Below, piece after piece: positions 19,193-22,676 of a DNA stretch of 22,676 nucleotides; position 1 is the stretch's first letter, and every line of letters starts with the position of its first letter. The DNA lies in assembly GCA_900551925.1 (NCBI GenBank), contig URXR01000013.1:1-22676 (forward strand), read 5' to 3'. The position numbers and the translations under genes are program-made. The notes beneath the pieces were generated by a model. That model worked only from the letters and a program-made list of their open reading frames with translations, did no database searches and had not been told where the DNA came from. The DNA comes from an uncultured Mycoplasmatota bacterium (GTDB lineage Bacteria > Bacillota_I > Bacilli_A > RF39 > UBA660).

Positions 19193-21259
19193 TTAACTTT
19201 TCTTTATTCTTATGCCTTTTTCATTATATAAATCAAAGAAAATTTCGGTAGCACGACTTACTATTATTTGATTCGCATAGCTTTTATAATCCCCACTGTT
19301 GGGGTTTTGAATATCCGGAAAAGATGCTGTTAGGGACATAACAGGATTAGTGGAAGGTGCATAACCAACAAAGTTATTAGAGATACTTTCAGCATCAATT
19401 ACTCCATCACCATCTAAATCTATAAATGACTCACTAGTACCAGTTTTTCCGGCAGGAGATGGGGCTTTATCCATATATCCTATTCCTGTTCCAGAAGACA
19501 TTACCATTTTAAAGCCTTGTCTTACTCTATTAATATATTTTTTTTCAACATTTAATTTATTTAAGGCAACAGGTTTTATGTCATATAAAACTTCTCCTTT
19601 ACTATCTAAAACCGCTTTTAAAAATCTGGTTTTATATCTGGTTCCTCCATTCGCTATAGTTGAGACATATTGTGATAATTGAAGAGGTGTATAAGTGTCA
19701 TATTGTCCTATTGAATAATTTATTAAAAGATCTCCGGCTCGGTTTGTGCTTTTGTACCCATCTTCTTCTTTGGGATAATCTATTCCTGTTTTTACTCCTA
19801 GTCCAAATCTATAAAACATGTTGCGATAAATATCAAAGGCTTTTTCATCTATTTTTAATTCTTTGCCATAGGCATAATCAAAACCTCCCACTTTCATAGC
19901 AATTTTATATTGATAAACATTAGAGGACCATTCTAAAGCTTCTAAATCATTAATTGTTCCTAAAGTTTGCCATGAACATTTTTCAGGAAGATTATATAAT
20001 TTTATGCAAGCATCTTCCATAACAGTACCAATATCAATAACTTTGGTAGTATAACCAACCATGATGCTAGCACCTTTTACAACTGACCCTGGAGTTACCG
20101 TTGTTAAAATGGCATTTTCGGGAATATCATAGGCTTTATAAGCGCCATTTTCTTTTACTAATTTCTTTCCAGAAATAGACATTATTTCTCCAGTAGTGGG
20201 ATTTTGAATTACGACATAACTAGTATTAAAAAATTCAGTATTAGCTTCATTTTTAGCTCTTTTTAATTCTACTTCTAACATGCTATCTATTTTTCTTTGA
20301 AGATCTATATCAATAGATAACATAATATCGGTTCCTTTTTTACCTTCTTTTACGAGAGTTAGACTATTATCATCTTCTACTTTATAGATGGCTTTTTCTC
20401 CTTTTAAAAGTTCTTCGTATTGTTTTTCAAGTCCGGATATTCCTACTCTATCGTTTAAACTATAACCTTTATCCAAATATTCTTCGGTTTCTTCAGCAGG
20501 AATTCCTGTTTCTTTAGAAGAAATACTTCCTAAAATAGTTTCTAGAGTATCGCCATAAGGATAGACTCTTTCCCATTCTAATTTAGTATTAAAGCCTTTT
20601 AGTTTTTGACTGTTTTCAGAAAAGTACGCATATTCTTTGTCGGAAACATTTTCGATTTTTATTTCTTTTTCCTCATAATAATAGCCTTTATTCATTAAGT
20701 AATAAATATAAGCGGCTCTTTTATCTTCTTCATCCATAGTTTTTAGAGCTTTAGTGGTTATTCTTTTTATTTTTAGCTCATAAATATCATCTTCAGTTAG
20801 TTTTCTATTTTCTAAAAGTTCATATTCTTCTTCAGTTATTAGCTTATCAGCATCTTCTTTGTTTATCAAAATATAAAATTCTTTTTGATTTCTAGTTGTT
20901 AACTTATCATAATCTAAATTTAAAATACTACTTATAGAATAAGCAATATTTATTTCATCTTCCACGGTTACATTATCAGGTTTTTTATAGTAAATGCTTT
21001 TGATAGCTTTATTGTCAACGAGTACTTTTCCATTTCTATCTAAAATTCTACCACGGGCTACACTTTCTCCATAAACAAAGGCATCTTTTTCATTATTCAG
21101 TTTCATACTATAATAATTTCCCATGAAAACATTTAAATATAAAATGCGAAGAATTAGGCAAGCAAAAAAAGCCAAGGTAAAACTTAAAATAATATAAGTC
21201 CTCGTTTTAGTTTCATCTTTTAAATATAATGTCTTTTTGGCTTTTTGTTTTTTCTTCAT
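19193..21259 (-). CDS. mrdA: Class B penicillin-binding protein (peptidoglycan transpeptidase, PBP2/MrdA type)
   Basis: A monofunctional DD-transpeptidase that cross-links peptidoglycan, probably in the elongation machinery. The 688-residue protein has a basic cytoplasmic start, one membrane helix at about 20-42, a PBP dimerisation domain (about 65-300, with VARGRILDRNGKVL) and a transpeptidase domain. The latter carries SVVK at 392-395 (active-site Ser392), SSN at 445-447 and KTG at 605-607. Next to KTG is an acidic loop with DLDGDG at 614-619, resembling a calcium-binding loop. No PASTA domains are present, which argues against SpoVD/PBP2x. No clear ribosome-binding site precedes the ATG, but the next ATG is after the membrane helix. 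A weak hairpin at 19174-19192 may end transcription. Confidence 0.93.
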   Translation of the reverse strand: MKKKQKAKKTLYLKDETKTRTYIILSFTLAFFACLILRILYLNVFMGNYYSMKLNNEKDAFVYGESVARGRILDRNGKVLVDNKAIKSIYYKKPDNVTVEDEINIAYSISSILNLDYDKLTTRNQKEFYILINKEDADKLITEEEYELLENRKLTEDDIYELKIKRITTKALKTMDEEDKRAAYIYYLMNKGYYYEEKEIKIENVSDKEYAYFSENSQKLKGFNTKLEWERVYPYGDTLETILGSISSKETGIPAEETEEYLDKGYSLNDRVGISGLEKQYEELLKGEKAIYKVEDDNSLTLVKEGKKGTDIMLSIDIDLQRKIDSMLEVELKRAKNEANTEFFNTSYVVIQNPTTGEIMSISGKKLVKENGAYKAYDIPENAILTTVTPGSVVKGASIMVGYTTKVIDIGTVMEDACIKLYNLPEKCSWQTLGTINDLEALEWSSNVYQYKIAMKVGGFDYAYGKELKIDEKAFDIYRNMFYRFGLGVKTGIDYPKEEDGYKSTNRAGDLLINYSIGQYDTYTPLQLSQYVSTIANGGTRYKTRFLKAVLDSKGEVLYDIKPVALNKLNVEKKYINRVRQGFKMVMSSGTGIGYMDKAPSPAGKTGTSESFIDLDGDGVIDAESISNNFVGYAPSTNPVMSLTASFPDIQNPNSGDYKSYANQIIVSRATEIFFDLYNEKGIRIKKS

Positions 21260-21271
21260 ATTATTATTTTG

Positions 21272-21300
21272 TTACATTTTTCGAAAAACTTACATATAAT
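21272..21300 (+). promoter_or_regulatory. Promoter of the plus-strand small gene
   Basis: TTACAT and TATAAT with a 17-base spacer on the plus strand, between the divergent PBP and DUF2624-like genes. Confidence 0.65.
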
Positions 21301-21317
21301 TTTATAGGTGATGCTAT

Positions 21318-21566
21318 TTGCAAAATATGCTTAAAGCTTATGCTAAAAATATGAAGCGTGAGGATATAGTTAATTTTATTAAAAATAAAGGAATAAGTGC
21401 TAGTGATGAGGAAATAGATATTGTATTTAATCATATTAAAAAATATTATGAGGTATTTTTTGATAATCCAGTTCATTATATAAAGATGTTAAAGGGAAAA
21501 ATCAGTGATGATAATTATTATCAAATATTAATGCTATTTGACCAATATAAAGGTTTTTTAAAGTAA
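21318..21566 (+). CDS. Small helical protein, DUF2624-like
   Basis: The only convincing plus-strand gene. The 82-residue, all-helical protein resembles the DUF2624 (YqfT) layout of Bacilli: a first helix with REDIVNFIKNKGISASDEE, then IVFNHIKKYY, then YIKMLKGKISDDNYYQILMLFDQY. The function is unknown. The chosen start is TTG, six bases after AGGTGA; the next ATG (21327) would be too far from that site. The promoter would start the transcript very close to the ribosome-binding site. It is divergent from the PBP gene and convergent with the signal peptidase gene, sharing a terminator hairpin. Confidence 0.7.
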   Translation: MQNMLKAYAKNMKREDIVNFIKNKGISASDEEIDIVFNHIKKYYEVFFDNPVHYIKMLKGKISDDNYYQILMLFDQYKGFLK

Positions 21567-21594
21567 AAAATAAACTCTATTTTGAGCTTATTTT
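21567..21594. terminator. Bidirectional terminator between the DUF2624-like gene and signal peptidase
   Basis: AAATAA-A-CTC pairs with GAG-C-TTATTT around a six-base loop with one mismatch. T runs occur on both strands. It overlaps the stop of the signal peptidase gene and touches that of the plus-strand gene. Confidence 0.75.
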
Positions 21595-22097
21595 TTAATG
21601 CCAGCTTCTTTAAAAGGATATATTACTAAACTAGCACTTCCTTCGATATTTTCTTTTTTAACGCAGCCAATAATTCTACTGTCACTTGAGTTATTTCTAT
21701 TATCTCCCATTACGAAATAACAATCTTGGGGAATTTTATCATAACCTAATTCAGTAATGTTAAAATCTTCAGTTTCTTCAGTTAGATATGGTTCTTCGGT
21801 TTCTTTACCATTTATATATAAAGTATTATTTTCATATTTTAAGGTTTCTCCTGGAAGTCCAATTACTCTTTTAATAATTTTACTATCTTCGGTTTTTACT
21901 ACGACAATGTCATAACGATTTATTTCATTAAAAGTATAATCTATTTTGTTTAATATCATTATTTCGCCATCTTCTAGAGTTTCATTCATACTAGTTCCGT
22001 TTACTCTGACAGGAGTTATTATAAAAGTTCTAAGCAAAATTATCGCTAAAATTATACTGCCATAAATAATAAGTTCTTTCTTGGTACTTTTTTTCAT
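21588..22097 (-). CDS. lepB: Signal peptidase I
   Basis: The membrane serine protease that removes signal peptides from exported proteins, such as the surface protein in this window. The 169-residue product has one N-terminal membrane helix (about 9-27) and the short Gram-positive form. Its motifs are GTSMNETL with the catalytic Ser near residue 36, the basic region IIKRVIGLPGE with the catalytic Lys near 77, and GDNRNNSSDSR near the C terminus. No good ribosome-binding site lies before the ATG. It follows the rplS terminator by about 12 bases and may depend on readthrough, since no separate promoter is seen. Confidence 0.95.
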   Translation of the reverse strand: MKKSTKKELIIYGSIILAIILLRTFIITPVRVNGTSMNETLEDGEIMILNKIDYTFNEINRYDIVVVKTEDSKIIKRVIGLPGETLKYENNTLYINGKETEEPYLTEETEDFNITELGYDKIPQDCYFVMGDNRNNSSDSRIIGCVKKENIEGSASLVIYPFKEAGIKK

Positions 22098-22109
22098 AAT
22101 TATTAAGCA

Positions 22110-22135
22110 AAAATAAGGCTAAAACGCCTTATTTT
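22110..22135 (-). terminator. Terminator of rplS
   Basis: A perfect eight-base stem, AATAAGGC/GCCTTATT, extended by A-T pairs, six-base loop and T run on the minus strand, overlapping the rplS stop. Confidence 0.88.
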
Positions 22136-22473
22136 ATTCCTCTTTCTTTTATTCTGTATTGTCCTACACGGTTTTTTAAGAAGTTTAACTTAGCACGTCT
22201 TACTTTACCTTTCTTAACAACAGTAATCTTTGCTATTTTTGGAGAATGGATTGGGAAAATTCTTTCTACTCCTACTCCATATGAATCCTTTCTTACGGTA
22301 AATGTTTCACTTACTTTACCACCTTTACGGGCTGTGACTATTCCTTCAAAAGCTTGAATACGTTCTTTTTTACCTTCGATAATTTTCACATCAACACGAA
22401 CTGTATCTCCTACTCTGAATTCAGGAATATCACTTTTTAGTTGTTTACTTGCTACTTTATCAAGTAAATTCAT
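22129..22473 (-). CDS. rplS: 50S ribosomal protein L19
   Basis: L19 is a large-subunit protein at the interface with the small subunit. The product of 114 residues begins MNLLDKVASKQLKSDIPEFRVGDTVRVDVKI and continues with ERIQAFEGIVTARKGG, TFTVRKDSYGVGVERIFPIHSPKI and a basic C terminus (RAKLNFLKNRVGQYRIKERG), the complete family length. An upstream in-frame ATG would add ten residues, but it lies inside the leader stem and the AGGAG site fits only the start at 22473. It has its own promoter, leader and terminator, unlike the rpsP-rimM-trmD-rplS operon of B. subtilis. Confidence 0.96.
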   Translation of the reverse strand: MNLLDKVASKQLKSDIPEFRVGDTVRVDVKIIEGKKERIQAFEGIVTARKGGKVSETFTVRKDSYGVGVERIFPIHSPKIAKITVVKKGKVRRAKLNFLKNRVGQYRIKERGIK

Positions 22474-22494
22474 CGTATCACTCCTTTTCTTTTT

Positions 22495-22550
22495 AGCAAT
22501 CATAATAATTTATATTTTTTATTAGTTTATCAGCTTATCAGCGGATTGCT
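22495..22550 (-). ncRNA. Structured 5' leader of rplS, candidate L19 autoregulatory leader
   Basis: On the minus strand AGCAATC (22550-22544) pairs perfectly with GATTGCT (22501-22495), closing a region with two smaller helices, GCT/AGC around GATA and TAATAA/TTATTA. The last strand ends about ten bases before the ribosome-binding site. L19 leader RNAs are known upstream of rplS in low-GC Gram-positives. I cannot confirm a match to that family's consensus. Confidence 0.5.
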
Positions 22551-22566
22551 TCATTTAACGTTATTA

Positions 22567-22595
22567 ATATTAACACAAAAATATGCTCTTGTCTA
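22567..22595 (-). promoter_or_regulatory. Promoter of rplS
   Basis: TAGACA and TAATAT with a 17-base spacer on the minus strand, giving a leader of about 88 nt. I see nothing further in 22596-22676. Confidence 0.7.
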
Positions 22596-22676
22596 GTGTT
22601 TTTTTATGGAAAAAGTGGTTACGTGAATTTTCATTTGGAATTCCGTTTTTAAGTAAAAAACTGAAATAAGTCTGAT

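Noticed and set aside
19193..21259. The PBP as SpoVD
   Set aside because: No PASTA domain, no adjacent mur/mra genes, and the layout fits the PBP2/MrdA type better.
21264..21476. A 70-codon minus-strand frame opposite the DUF2624-like gene
   Set aside because: It covers the intergenic promoter region and is antisense to a better-supported plus-strand gene; its Phe/Ile/Tyr-rich product is typical of noise in AT-rich DNA.

Overview
The window comes from a low-GC Gram-positive bacterium (Bacillota). It carries ftsA-ftsZ, ftsY-ylxM, EF-P, L33, L19, signal peptidase I and UppS. It also carries genes found only in endospore formers (spoIVA, gerE, spoIIIAH, a gerM-like gene), so the organism is probably a spore-former or a recent descendant of one. 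AT-rich DNA, compact operons and TGA used as a true stop (ftsY, the 348-codon paralogues) fit a small-genome, deep-branching Bacilli with the standard code rather than a Mollicute. The exact lineage is an inference. Nearly everything lies on the minus strand; the only convincing plus-strand gene is a small one at 21318-21566.

Layout in plus coordinates. (1) 1-740: a short P-loop NTPase gene that looks C-terminally truncated, and tRNA-Arg(CCT). (2) 747-3769: an HD-domain hydrolase, ftsZ and ftsA. (3) 3793-5326: spoIVA with its own terminator and a sigma-E-like promoter. (4) 5332-7289: ftsY, ylxM and an unknown 191-residue protein in one operon. (5) 7298-12775: an array of four large paralogues that share a charged N-terminal coiled-coil module but differ at the C terminus. 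They alternate with three small, probably beta-rich proteins, and a 1.6 kb segment is present twice with no difference visible by eye. (6) 12782-13829: uppS with a small putative zinc-binding protein. (7) 13853-15713: a sortase-anchored surface protein. (8) 15772-16023: tRNA-Pro and tRNA-Arg. (9) 16013-17856: the sporulation cluster gerM-like, gerE, spoIIIAH, with sigma-E/sigma-K-like promoters. (10) 17912-19185: an unknown protein, efp and rpmG. (11) 19193-22595: a class B PBP, a DUF2624-like gene, signal peptidase I, and rplS with a structured leader.

Two parts stand out. The paralogue array in region 5 has no function I can recognise. It looks like a rapidly recombining family in which the conserved 5' module provides homology for duplication while the C-terminal parts diverge (membrane-embedded tail, exported domain, soluble coiled coil). 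In region 10/9, efp is separated from spoIIIAH by a single unknown gene. In Bacillus subtilis efp lies near the whole spoIIIAA-AH operon, so this looks like a collapsed spoIIIA locus that kept AH. GerM, a partner of the SpoIIIAH-SpoIIQ complex in B. subtilis, is encoded two genes away.

Promoters, terminators and start codons were judged by eye. Several of the longest reading frames begin upstream of the ribosome-binding site, so starts were moved downstream where a better Shine-Dalgarno site or a promoter decided it (the HD protein, ftsA, spoIVA, ftsY, two array genes, gerM, spoIIIAH, rplS). No stretch over 300 bases lacks a gene.
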